DNA of 19,388 bases, from positions 1 through 19,388 of the forward strand of contig JANDJZ010000758.1 in NCBI GenBank assembly GCA_027943245.1, in the 5' to 3' direction. A model generated the notes under the pieces. It saw nothing but the letters and a program-made list of their open reading frames with translations. It was not told the origin of the DNA and made no database searches. Shown piece after piece: positions 1 to 8,469 of this stretch (position 1 is the first letter of the stretch; every line of letters starts with the position of its first letter). The stretch comes from Acanthamoeba sp. SK_2022b. Its lineage: Eukaryota > Discosea > Longamoebia > Acanthamoebidae. A program made the position numbers and the translations under genes.

Positions 1-1558
1 ACGAACCGCTTCCGGTCGGTGGCGTGCCGAAGCTCCCGATCACCTTCGGCGGCGGCTGCGGTTGGGGCTGCGAAACAGCGGCAGGGCGGTGCTCCAGGCT
101 GGGCGACGGGAGCGGCGGGAGCGGCGAGACCGGTAATTCCCGGGGGCTACGCGGTTTCACTTCGATGCTCTCGCTCAAGCTCGGCATACTCAGCGTCGGC
201 GCCGCAATCGACAGCGATGCGGGTTGTGGTCTGCAGACACGTGGGGGCACCCGACACTCGCATCAGCGGCTGCCCGGGGAGGAGAGCAAGACAAGAGAGA
301 GAGAGAGAGAGAGAGCGAACCGAGGCGATGGGGGCGGCGGCTGCTTCTGGTGTTCCTCTTCGAATCGTGAGGTCTTGGCGGACTGTTGCGAGCCCTGGCT
401 GCCGTCGTCTTCTTCTTCTTCAATCCGTACGTAGCCGCAGGGCAGGTAGCCCTGCGTCCCGTCGTCTTTCTCGCCCCACCACCAGCCCGTCTGCTCCGGG
501 TCGTCCTGGCTGTAGACATTTGTACAATGAACGAATGAGATGAGCGAACCGTTGCAAGAAGAGGGAGGATGCTGTACCTCAACACGTAGACCACCTCGTT
601 GTTGGTGAAGCTCATCTGATTCTGCGAGGCGTCGCCGTCAAAGTCGTACGTGGCCACCGCCCGCTTGTACGAGTTGTCGTACGACGAGGTGTAGGCACTG
701 CGTCGAGAAGGAGAAGAAGAAGCATCAGACATGCGCGCGTGACCACAAACGGCAACGACAATGACAAGTAGAGCAAACACGCAGGCGGCGCTCACGCTGA
801 GTTTGGCTGGGCGGCGGGTTCGCTGAACGGCGCAGCGGCGCTTGATGAGGGGCCAAGGGCAGAACTCGGGCCGTCGGAGGAGGCGACCGCAGCAGGCGCG
901 CTAGGAGGCAGGAGGCCAGGGCCGCCCGGGACGACGTCGATGGGCGAAGAGAGCCCGAGCGCGCGGCTCACCTCCTCGCTCCCTCGGATGATGGGCACGG
1001 AGAGGAGCTCGCGCAGGTAGGTTTCCAGCTCGGTCCGCCGCTTCTCGAGGAACTCCTCGCTCGCGTTGCCCATCAGCTTCTTGGGCGGCAGCTTGGGTAG
1101 GCGGATCGAGGGAAAGCGCCGCTTGACCTGCGCGAACGCCACAACAGTATGGGCAATGAGAGCAGGAACGCAAATAATAACTGAAAATATGTTGTAAAAT
1201 AAAGAAATAAATTACACCGAGTGATAGGAAGGGTGGAGTGTACGGCGTCGTGCAGCTGACGGAAGGATGAGTAGCGCACGAAGGAGCGCCATTCGCTCCT
1301 CTTCCACTTGATCACGATGTGGAATGCCTGCGTGGGTTGACAACATCTCAATAGTAAGTCATTGCCAGGGCCCCTTCCAGGGGAGCAAAAGGAGACAAAT
1401 CTCAGCAGGAATAGGCCTCTTCTTTTAGAGATTAATAGAACCTGAACCTTGGGGAAAAAATAAATAACAGTGGCACGTACCGTGTAGCCATCTTTGTTCC
1501 CTTCTTCGTGCTTTGTGGAGTAGGCGGGGATAGTCACAACACAGGCTTCCTCCTCCAT
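1..1558 (-). CDS. PX-SH3 domain adaptor protein, 6 exons, C-terminus off the left edge
   Basis: Model: complement of 1-230, 321-509, 578-697, 796-1127, 1244-1327 and 1481-1558, with GT-AG introns of 68-153 bases and consistent phase. Residues 1 to about 110 form a PX (phosphoinositide-binding) domain: FHIVIKWKRSEW, then SFRQLHDA joined to VKRRFPSIRLPKLPPKK, then GN..EFLEKRR and YLRELL. After an Ala/Ser/Pro linker, residues about 177-231 form an SH3 domain: AVATYDFDGD, EVVYVL, GWWWGEKDDGTQGYLPCGYV. An acidic stretch and a proline-rich tail (PPPPSP, PVSPLPPLPSPS) follow and stay open to base 1. PX-SH3 proteins of this kind bring partners with proline motifs to phosphoinositide-rich endosomal or plasma membranes; the exact role here is inferred. 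Joining at 1244/1127 gives the continuous PX core, so I preferred it to the downstream GTGTAA donor. The last intron contains a (CT)n tract and is the weakest junction. Confidence 0.85.
291..315. repeat. (GA)n microsatellite in PX-SH3 intron 5
   Basis: An uninterrupted GA run on the plus strand, which is a CT-rich pyrimidine tract on the coding (minus) strand just inside the last intron of the PX-SH3 gene. It may act as part of the polypyrimidine tract. Confidence 0.8.
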
Positions 1559-1950
1559 TAATGGCGTTCAATCTCTGCCCGCGGACCGAGTTCGTAATGA
1601 CGGACTTGTTTTTATTTAGGCAAACGCCCATTCCTTGTTGGAATGCTGACGTCACTAATTGCGGGGAGATCGACGAGTCGGAACCGCGGCAGGACACTGA
1701 CTGGTCAGTGCATCAGCACAACTGTCTTGGTGGCTATAACCTCATGTAGGTGAGCCGCCTTGATGTTGATGTGCTTGGTACGTTATGCTGCCAATGGCCT
1801 GGTGGTATGGCAAGGACAAACATTCATGGCTGGTAGTTTTGAGCTTCCTGAGGGAGACTAGCAGTCATGGGAGTGTGCTGTGGCTTGCAATCAGTCAGGC
1901 CATAGTGTGCCAAGACAGTGTCAATGTGATGGCACAGAGCAATGGAGTGA
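1559..1950. other. Upstream region of the PX-SH3 gene; no gene seen
   Basis: About 390 bases between the PX-SH3 start codon and the first dispersed repeat. Only short open frames without recognisable motifs run through it. It should hold the minus-strand promoter of the PX-SH3 gene, but I see no clear TATA element. Base composition shifts from GC-rich to AT-richer around 1750. Confidence 0.4.
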
Positions 1951-2012
1951 TTAACCACCTCTATTATCAAATGGGGTCCAGTCATTTTAAAATTGAATGT
2001 GAATTCAAATTT
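1951..2012 (+). repeat. Dispersed hairpin repeat, copy 1
   Basis: Carries ACCTCT-ATTATCAAATG and then CAGTCATTTTAAAATTGA. Copy 2 at 2418-2475 repeats the same order in the same orientation. The second arm of the hairpin (AGAGGT in copy 2) has decayed here to GGGGT. Inverted relatives of the hairpin core lie at 6436-6460 and 8436-8460. This copy sits 100-150 bases upstream of the plus-strand 5S gene. Confidence 0.7.
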
Positions 2013-2112
2013 ACCAAAGTGTGTATGTCCAGAAAGCTGGCTCTATGTGTAGCAGCCTAACTCAAGTGGTTGCTTCTCAATAGGGACACGAAAGTAGATG
2101 GAGAGAGATGTT

Positions 2113-2231
2113 GGATACGGCCATACTGCGCAGAAAGCACCGCTTCCCATCCGAACAGCGAAGTTAAGCTGCGCCAGGCGGTGTTAGTACTGGGGTGGGC
2201 GACCACCCGGGAATCCACCGTGCCGTATCCT
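2113..2231 (+). rRNA. 5S ribosomal RNA gene, copy 1
   Basis: A 119-base gene that begins GGATACGGCC and ends GCCGTATCC(T), so the two ends pair as the helix I stem. Internal landmarks include CCCATCCGAACAGCGAAG (loop B region and box C/box A surroundings), AAGTTAAGC (box A of the internal RNA polymerase III promoter) and CCACCCGGGAATC. A TTTT terminator lies at 2231-2234. The product is the 5S RNA of the large ribosomal subunit. The sequence fits my memory of Acanthamoeba 5S. It is identical, as far as I can compare by eye, to the minus-strand copy at 7426-7544. The flanks are also related: about 35 bases upstream and about 65 bases downstream. Confidence 0.97.
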
Positions 2232-2234
2232 TTT
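2231..2234 (+). terminator. RNA polymerase III T-run terminator of 5S copy 1
   Basis: Four T residues directly follow the 3' stem of the 5S gene, followed by further T-rich sequence (TTTGTTTG). Confidence 0.8.
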
Positions 2235-2417
2235 GTTTGTTTGCTCCTTCATATCAGCCAGCACACCAGGTTTTTATTTAAGACATTGGCACTGGACATT
2301 GACTACTTTCTCTATAGCTGGGGAGCATATGGCGCAGATCAAGATGCTTAACTGAAACACTGCAGTCTATGCAACACAACTCTGGGTGGGGAGATAGTAG
2401 TAGTGGGCAAAACCAAT
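2235..2417. other. 3' flank of 5S copy 1; no gene seen
   Basis: The first 65 or so bases (to about 2290) match, in inverted orientation, the flank of the second 5S gene at about 7370-7425, with a handful of substitutions. The rest has no recognisable content. Confidence 0.6.
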
Positions 2418-2475
2418 AACCACCTCTATTATCAAATGAGAGGTCCTGTCATTTTAAAATTGATTTTGTATTCTA
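2418..2475 (+). repeat. Dispersed hairpin repeat, copy 2
   Basis: Contains the intact inverted repeat ACCTCT-N11-AGAGGT at 2422-2444, followed by TGTCATTTTAAAATTGA. It is a direct repeat of 1951-2012, so the two copies bracket 5S copy 1. Confidence 0.75.
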
Positions 2476-2819
2476 ATTTTGTATGGATAAAATTGAGTTT
2501 AGGTCATCATATGCATATTTGAAGTAGCAATGTTACAATTTGCAGAAAATAAATTTTTAAAATTTTAACAAAACTGAATTTGATATATCAAGAATACACG
2601 ATATGATGTGGCTAAAAATATCTAATTTTGATTCTGTTAGGAGGAAAAATAAGGCATGTGGGTTGATAGGAATTTTTAGATCTCCTGTTTGGGCAAAGGC
2701 ACAGATAAAGGGCAGAAATGAAGCTTTAATTGTTGATATGCTTGCAGCACAAGGGATGAAGTTGAACATGTTGGTTGAATTGGAATAAAAACAAAGAAGG
2801 CTGTATTGTTGGATGCAAG
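2476..2819. other. AT-rich interval without a supported gene
   Basis: A strongly AT-rich stretch (A/T runs around 2510-2600). A 61-codon plus-strand open frame at 2603-2788 exists, but it shows no family motif and no splice context, so I do not call it. Confidence 0.4.
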
Positions 2820-4400
2820 TTAAACATCACAGTCAGAGTCCTCAGAAAGGGCGGTCTCTGGCTTGTCTTCATTGAAGAGATCTTCCTCCACCTCGCTATC
2901 ATGGTGCTTGTAGGAGAAGTTGCACAGTTGTATGAAGTTGGGATCGTGGAGGAGTGGTCTGCTGGCTAGAGAAAATTGCCTCTAAAGCACCAATCCATTT
3001 ATCAATGTCAGTCACATTGCCAAAAAAGAGAAGGCTATCAACAGTGTTGTTGATGAGTTTGCGCTCTGGTTTGGCTGGCTTGAGCACAGACATGCAGATG
3101 TGGTAGCTGTAATTAAGCTTGAAGCAGGCCAGCATCAGGGTTCCATGAAGAGGCCTGTAGTCAAGTCCACTGTGCTGTTGGGGAGAAGCTGGAGTTATAT
3201 AGGCCTGCAGAAGGTACTTGTAGAACTGGTAACCTGTTCCCTCACCTGACTTAGACACTGTGAATACAAGTGTTGATGGGGCATACTTGGTTGAATGACT
3301 TGAGGAAATAGAGGTGTCCAAGAGGGGCTCCACTTCTTGATGGCGCTGTTTTTCTCATAGGCCTGCAGTTTTGGGATCTTGATGATATCCTGACCAAGCT
3401 TGCACTCAATGTTGACAGTGTAGGACTTATTTGTGCGCCCTATAAAGATGACATACAGAGCTGGAAACAACATAGTGCATGCATATATGCAATGAATAAA
3501 CAGAGGGTTAGATGGTTGCATATGCATACATGATGTAATGATAGGTGAAAAATTTATGTAAAACAATGTGAAGCTGACAATACCCACTGTGTACGCATAT
3601 GTGATGATGACATACCATTATGTTGAACTCCTCCTTCAGTCTTGGAGCACACATTCAGTAAAGTGCCTGAGACCATTTGTAGAAGCTGCCACTGGCTGTG
3701 CTCATGTGTGAGCAGAGATAGCAGCCCACCCATCTCAATGGGATTTGTCATGAGCACCACACCATAGGTGTCTGTACACCAGCAATGCTAAGTTTAATAG
3801 AACATAAGGAAGGGGCGTGGGCATGTACCACGCTGATTGAAGGCAGTCAGGCCCATCAGCTGGTTTCGCCTTGTTGCATCCCAAAGTGGGGTGTAAGGTC
3901 AGCTGATACATCACAAATCATGACATTGAACGTTGGCTTAGATCTGTTGTGAGGGTGACAGCAGTGTTTCAGATGTCTAATTGTGTCATGCTGCTTGGTC
4001 ACTTCGTTGTAGTTCCTGGCTGGCTCGAATTCTGAGATGCTCATTGTCCTCTTTCTGCTTTCCTGCTTCCTTTCTCCTCTTCGCCCTTGCCTTCTGAATC
4101 TCGCTCAGCTTGTCCAGGATGTCATCAATCCAGGACATCATCAATCCCAACCAATATGTCCCCCAGTATGCTTACTAGGTCCTCCTTAGCTGTGATGATG
4201 TGCAGATCCTGCACAAAAGGTGATCATGTATGCATACATGATGGAATTGGTAACATGAGATTCATGGTAAGCACACAATGAAACATACCCATGCTCCACT
4301 GCTAACATGGTTCTTTACAGTGTTGAAGAATTCCTCGCTCCTATCTAGGCATTCCATCTGTACCAGATGCAGAAACTGAATCCAGATATTGAACCATCAC
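2820..4400 (-). pseudogene. Broken multi-exon gene with acidic C-terminus, function unknown
   Basis: Protein-like minus-strand segments run in order but need frame changes. In reading order: DRSEEFFNTVKNHV (about 4300-4350); ITAKEDLVSILGDILVGIDD, then ILDKLSEIQKARAKRRK (4215-4050); TPLWDATRRNQLMGLTAFNQ (about 3830-3900); YGVVLMTNPIEMGGLLSLL (3680-3770); then a long segment from a TTATAG acceptor near 3443 with SYTVNIECKLGQDIIKIPKL, VEPLLDTSISS, FFGNVTDIDKWIGALEAIF and SYKHHDSEVEEDLFNEDK, ending DSDCDV with stop at 2820-2822. A one-base frame change is needed near 3340 (IKK to VEPLL) and another near 2980 (ALEAIF to LASRPLL), and a 16-base duplication breaks the frame at 4114-4145. The DIDKWIGALEAIF stretch faintly resembles the end of a PH domain, but I do not rely on this. 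It may be the downstream part of the ParB-like gene at 4460-5138, since both share strand and spacing. No function is assigned. Confidence 0.5.
4114..4145. repeat. 16-base tandem duplication inside the broken gene
   Basis: CCAGGATGTCATCAAT (4114-4129) is followed directly by CCAGGACATCATCAAT (4130-4145). On the minus strand both copies read as IDD(V/I)LD. Sixteen bases are not a multiple of three, so the duplication breaks the frame between GIDDVL and WIDDILDKLSEIQ. Confidence 0.75.
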
Positions 4401-4459
4401 CTTGAAATCTGTACAAAGCAAGATTTAGTGCCAGGCAAGTAGCTGGGCGTCACTGTCAC

Positions 4460-5138
4460 TCAGTCCCTCCTTTGTAAAAAAAGGTAAGATATCCTAATAC
4501 CATGGTAACAAGACAAGCAGGGGCATATGTCTGCAATGTCACATAACCAGGAAAATTTCTGGCCAGGAAAGGCTGAGTGGGCAGCATCCACACGATGGTT
4601 GCCGTTGATGACCAGATACTTGGGCTTTCCATCATTGAGTGTGCATTCCTCCTTGCAAAGTGGCTGCACCAAGAGCTTGTCCATGGTAAGAACGCCCATT
4701 TCGTTGAAGGACTTGATGAGCACTTGGCGTCCCCATGCTGTAACAGGACAAAGGGACCCAGCCTTGGTCATGCGCCCAATATCAATCAGTTCCACATTCA
4801 ACCAGACATGCTTTTCAAGGAGTTCACTGTAATGATGGAGAAGATTTTCCTTTGGAACATGACTAAGCTCCTCATCTGTTGGCTGAGGGTAAAGTATAAT
4901 TAGATGTGAAGGACTTATGGTTTTTTGTGTGGTGTGTCAGTTTGGCTGTCATGCTCCCAATTCTTCCAACATATACATGCCCATGATTGTAACCAAGGAT
5001 CACCTCTACAAGCTCTATTGCAGAGCAATGATGCAGCAGGGCTACTGAAACAATGGTCTGATTAAGCCATCGACATTCTTTAAGCTCTTTCACACATAGC
5101 ACAAGAATGTCAAGTTTCCCAAGTTCTGTGTCCTGGGC
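4460..5138 (-). pseudogene. ParB/sulfiredoxin-like domain gene fragment
   Basis: Two protein-like segments on the minus strand. The first starts after a CTACACAG acceptor at 5138 and reads DTELGKLDILVLCVKELKE, SVALLHHCSAIELVEVILGY, ending near 4910. A TTTACCCTCAGCCAACAG acceptor then opens a second segment at 4875: DEELSHVPKENLLHHYSELL, NVELIDIGRM, ..SFNEMGVL.., and KPKYLVINGNHRVDAA. The order of elements (helix, G-x-L, then V-I-x-G-N-H-R-x-x-A-A) is the signature of the ParB N-terminal/sulfiredoxin fold, where the G-x-H-R motif binds nucleotide. Near 4540 the natural continuation (VTLQTYAPACLVTMVLGY) needs a +1 shift, and both frames stop by about 4460. No start codon is evident upstream of 5138. 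The fold assignment rests on motif reading; the role in this genome is unknown. It lies 48 bases from, and divergent to, the LQLDN-type gene at 5187. Confidence 0.55.
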
Positions 5139-5186
5139 CTGTGTAGCGTATGTGCATCAACAAACAATTGACTGATTAATCAGCGC

Positions 5187-5893
5187 ATGACAACAGCACA
5201 GAGGGCCCAGCTGAAGAAGCAAAAGTTTGAGCATTTGCAATTTGCGCCTTTTTGAAAAGGAGTGCAAGATGTATCACCTTCATCAGCAGGAAGAAAGCAC
5301 TGATCCCAGTGGTGTCTTCTCTGTGAATAGGGGTGGTTCAAGTGATGTGATACTTCCCATGCTGGTGCCTCTCCCATCATCCTGGAAGGACCTGCACCTC
5401 TTCAAGCTGGGCATTCATGGTTTCATCAACCATGGCCTCAAGAGATGCTTGCTTTACTTACATCATGGTCAGTTTGGCTGTGGCCCAGACTTTGCCCTCT
5501 CCTTGCTGCACCACCTTACTTGCCACCTAGCAAGCCCTGCAGCAGGCATCTGGCCTACAACCTTATACCTGCAGCTTGATAATTGCAGTTGTGAGAACAA
5601 GAACAAGTACATGCTGGCTTCCAACAGGCAAGGCCACCTGTGATCTCACCACTGATAAGCCTGATAAAGGTGCCATAATAGCAGTGTCTGGTGAAAAAGG
5701 AAGTGTTTGGCTTGGCTTGGTGAAGCGCACTACAAGGGCCCAAATCTTCCTCAACTGGGTAGAGGAAGATGATGATGGGTCATTCCACCTGGTGCCTGAT
5801 GGTAGACTTGTTGCCATTACCTATGGAGCAATGATGTGTGCTGATGTCTCACTTTACCTGAACAACTGCATGAGACCTGCACTACAAAAGTGA
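5187..5893 (+). pseudogene. Decayed transposase-like gene with LQLDN-ENKNKY motif, internally deleted
   Basis: Three frames join end to end. From ATG 5187: AQRAQLKKQKFEHLQFAPF, then a frame change at the TTTTTGAAAA tract (about 5250). Next 5255-5640: FEKECKMYHLHQQEE, LHLFKLGIHGFINHGLKR, PTTLYLQLDNCSCENKNKY. After a second frame change near 5630 comes the C-terminal piece to stop 5893: GAIIAVSGEKGSVWLGLVKR, FLNWVEEDDDGSFHLV. The motif LYLQLDN-x(3)-ENKNKY after a K-x-H-x-x-G-x-x-x-H region is typical of a large uncharacterised family expanded in protists, corals and fungi (I believe DUF7869), often regarded as transposon-derived. Full members have some 150-200 residues between this motif and the C-terminal chromo/SH3-like W-x-G-x-V region, so the centre is deleted here. 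Not functional as it stands. Confidence 0.65.
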
Positions 5894-6320
5894 CTATTGG
5901 ACATGTGTGAGAGTTGGCCTGAAAATTCATTGCACAGGCCAGCAGGGTACTTGCAACAGTTGCCCCATGATGAAATCAATTGATTGGAACCGCATATGCA
6001 TACGTGATCCTAATAAAACCATTTCCTGATCAGATTTTCTTGATCTTGCCCCAATTCCAATGACAAAACACATGTGGACTGTGTATGCGTACCCAATCAG
6101 AATAAAACAATTTCTTTATCTGATCTTCTTCATGTGTTGAACTGTGCACACCACCTGCCCTGCACATGGCTCTCACCCTTGCACAATTACACATAACTAT
6201 TGGAATTTAACTTCCTTTTGCTAGCCCACAAAATTCACCCTTCTAAAATGGATTTTGTTATTATAAAAACTGAAATTTTACCCACTTAAAATCTGTTTTA
6301 TTGCTCTTGACGTGCCTATA
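5894..6320. other. AT-rich interval with an imperfect tandem duplication; no gene seen
   Basis: Segments at about 5990-6060 and 6080-6135 are related: both start with a TATGC(A/G)TAC core and continue with AATAAAAC(C/A)ATTTC and then CTGATC(A/T)..TTCTTGAT. This gives a diverged duplication of roughly 90-base period. Nothing else is recognised. Confidence 0.45.
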
Positions 6321-6329
6321 CCCACCCTA

Positions 6330-6465
6330 AATTATTGGAATCTTGAAATTACAATCACTGTGTGCGATTAATTTGAGTATTCCCCCCAGTAGTGCTTCAT
6401 TCCAAGGAATGATTGCACAAACACAGTCATTTTCGACCTCTCATTTGATAATAGAGGAGGTTTCA
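6330..6465 (-). repeat. Dispersed hairpin repeat, copy 3 (inverted)
   Basis: The core at 6436-6460 is the reverse complement of the copy 2 core (loop ATTATCAAATG). The homology extends on the left through AGTGCTTCATTCC and CTTGAAATTACAAT to about 6330 and is shared with copy 4 at about 8315-8465. Copies 3 and 4 lie almost exactly 2000 bases apart and bracket the minus-strand 5S gene. Confidence 0.7.
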
Positions 6466-6493
6466 ATGTCTACAGTGGCATGACTGCTGGTTT

Positions 6494-6555
6494 GACTGTT
6501 GAAAACTGTAGACATTTCAAGAAGGGGCAGTGTCTCAGATTCCTGCACACTCAGT
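6494..6555. mobile_element. Orphan right end of the AACTGAG terminal-repeat element
   Basis: Matches the right end of the intact element at 9068-9134: GACTGTTGAAAACTGT, AGAAGGGGCAGTGTCTCA, ending CACTCAGT at 6555. There is no matching left end next to it. The terminal base pairs are slightly diverged (AGATTCCTGCACAC instead of TTTTCCTGAACAC). Confidence 0.6.
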
Positions 6556-6557
6556 GA

Positions 6558-6863
6558 TTAGTAAAACATGTGGATGCATATGTTCATGCCCACCACAAAA
6601 GTGGAGAACATCTGTGTGGGTATGCCCCTGCAGCAGTTGTCAAGCTGCAGATAAGGCTGTAGGCTAGATACCTGCTGCGGGCAAGGTGGCAAGTAAGGTA
6701 GTGGTTCAGCAGGACAACAGCAAGTAAGGCCCAAAGCCAAACTTACCATGATGCAGCATCTTGGAAGGCCATGGTGATAAAGCCATGATTTTCCAAGCTT
6801 GAAGCTGTGCAGATGCTTCATGGGAGATGGAAGGGGCACCATCACAGCACTGTAGCTATCCAT
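6558..6863 (-). pseudogene. Second decayed LQLDN-type transposase-like fragment
   Basis: On the minus strand the frame reads VMVPLPSPMKHLHSFKLGKS, then LYHHGLPR, a low-complexity stretch, SSLQPYLQLDNCC, and TQMFSTFVVG. Lined up with the plus-strand copy at 5340-5610 it matches the block from PMLVPLPSSWKDLHLFKLG to LYLQLDNC, with a frame break after DNC that loses ENKNKY. It is a more decayed relative in the opposite orientation, not a simple inverted duplicate. It lies between two orphan ends of the AACTGAG element (6555 and 6868). Confidence 0.6.
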
Positions 6864-6867
6864 AATT

Positions 6868-6893
6868 AACTGAGTGTTCAGGAAAATGAGTCA
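6868..6893. mobile_element. Orphan left end of the AACTGAG terminal-repeat element
   Basis: Starts AACTGAGTGTTCAGG and stays identical to the left terminus of the 8969-9135 element for about 22 bases. No right end is seen at a comparable distance. Confidence 0.55.
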
Positions 6894-7369
6894 GATTGTT
6901 GATGGTCTTCTTGGCATCCCATACACAATACTCTCCTCCACCATATGGAAGCTGGGCAGAGGTGAGCAGGCAGTGGTGGTGGAGCAGCCTTGGTGCGTTG
7001 TCATCCTGTGTAAAGGCAATGTAAATGCAGCTCCACACATAGATTACAGTACATCCAACATTGAAAGTTTATTGGTGAAGGTAATAAGACACACTTACTC
7101 CGAATTTTCAATTTTATGTTATAAATGCAGTTGGTTGTCTGTGTCATGTTGGGCACCTGATGCACATAAACAAAGATGCGTAGAGAACTGCATACTCAAT
7201 ATGGACATATATTGGATAGAATGTCCAGAATCCTTGGTGGTGGTGATCCACATACATGCCAACAGCATACACCACTTTCTCATGGTGTAGACCTTTTGAT
7301 ACAAATGCATGTGTGATCTTGAAGATTGTAGAAGGTTGTAATGTTTTGAGGAATGACGAAAACAGTATC
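6894..7369. other. Interval without a supported gene
   Basis: Short open frames on both strands lack family motifs. A minus-strand stretch just right of the LQLDN fragment (6874-7038) has an acceptor-like TTTACACAG and could be more of that broken gene, but I cannot show homology. The rest is featureless until the 5S flank begins near 7370. Confidence 0.35.
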
Positions 7370-7425
7370 AATGTATTAAATAAAAACCTGGTGTGCTGGC
7401 TGATATGAAGGAGCAAGCAAAGAAA

Positions 7426-7544
7426 AGGATACGGCACGGTGGATTCCCGGGTGGTCGCCCACCCCAGTACTAACACCGCCTGGCGCAGCTTAACTTCGCT
7501 GTTCGGATGGGAAGCGGTGCTTTCTGCGCAGTATGGCCGTATCC
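7426..7544 (-). rRNA. 5S ribosomal RNA gene, copy 2
   Basis: Reverse complement of the 119-base gene at 2113-2231 with no difference that I can find by eye; same stem ends, same internal promoter boxes. A TTTT terminator follows on the minus strand (7423-7426). About 65 bases of 3' flank and about 35 bases of 5' flank are related to copy 1 but carry several substitutions, so the duplicated unit is larger than the gene. The genes point toward each other across about 5.2 kb. Confidence 0.97.
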
Positions 7545-7673
7545 AACATCTCTCCTCATCGCCTGCTGTGTCCCGCTGAGCTGTGCATGCGCAGCCAGTG
7601 TACATAATTTGGTCATCTACACATGAAAAGAAAACACATGACATATTCGGCACGGTGAAGGCGCCTTCATTCT

Positions 7674-8000
<327 letters not shown>

Positions 8001-8021
8001 CAACATGCACACACATGCTCT

Positions 8022-8234
8022 AATCTGCTGGTGGACAGGAATGAGATGAAGGGCAAGAAGGTGATCGCACTGTACAACTTCAAGGGCAACAAGGAGGATG
8101 GCAAGCTGATGTTCGTGGAGGGGGATGTGATTGAGGTCCTCAAGCAGATCAACAAGGGCTGGTGGGAGGGCCAGCTCACCAAACCTATACAGGGGTTTCT
8201 CTTCACAACACCAAACCACCTCCCCAACATGTGA
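8022..8234 (+). pseudogene. Orphan SH3 domain fragment
   Basis: An open frame reading NLLVDRNEMKGKKVIALYNF, GKLMFVEGDVIEVLKQINKG and GWWEGQLTKP, then stopping after PNHLPNM. This is the SH3 pattern ALYNF, L-x-F-x-x-GD-x-I-x-V, GWWEG. The expected last strand (G-x-F-P-x-N-Y-V) is replaced by GFLFTTPNH, and the upstream side runs straight into the CA/GA microsatellite with no start ATG for a full protein. Codon choice is GC-rich, like the host genes and unlike the surrounding DNA. The sequence is clearly different from the SH3 of the PX-SH3 gene at 578-697. It is best read as a captured or left-over exon of another host gene. A functional exon of a gene spliced across the repeat cannot be excluded. 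Confidence 0.6.
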
Positions 8235-8314
8235 ATGACACCAGAGATGCCTACCCCAGCTGGTTTTGTAAGGCCATCTGTAAATTTAACTTCATTTTCA
8301 CAACTCAAAAAACG

Positions 8315-8465
8315 ACCCTACCTAATGTATTGTAAACTTGAAATAACAATTGTTACTTGGTCGAAAGCTGGTTAATTCACCAGATAGTACTGCATTCCTG
8401 GAAGTGAGTGCACAAAAAAACGCCAGTCATTTTTGACCTCTCATTAGATAATAGAGGAGGTTGAT
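8315..8465 (-). repeat. Dispersed hairpin repeat, copy 4 (inverted)
   Basis: Core at 8436-8460 with one change relative to copy 3 (ATTAGATAAT for ATTTGATAAT). The left extension shares AGTACTGCATTCC, AACTTGAAATAACAAT and ACCCTA with copy 3. Its right edge meets the broken copia reverse transcriptase sequence at about 8470. Confidence 0.7.
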
Positions 8466-8469
8466 TGTT

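Noticed and set aside
1785..2351. Plus-strand frames of 91 and 93 codons around the first 5S gene
   Set aside because: They overlap the hairpin repeat and the 5S gene itself; the similar peptide at 7400-7560 arises only because the second 5S gene is translated.
2603..2788. 61-codon plus-strand frame in AT-rich DNA
   Set aside because: No motif, no splice context, and no similarity to neighbours; short frames of this size are expected by chance.
2960..3130. PH domain in the broken minus-strand gene
   Set aside because: Only the final helix pattern (DIDKWIGALEAIF) fits; the preceding strands do not convincingly match, so it is left as unknown.
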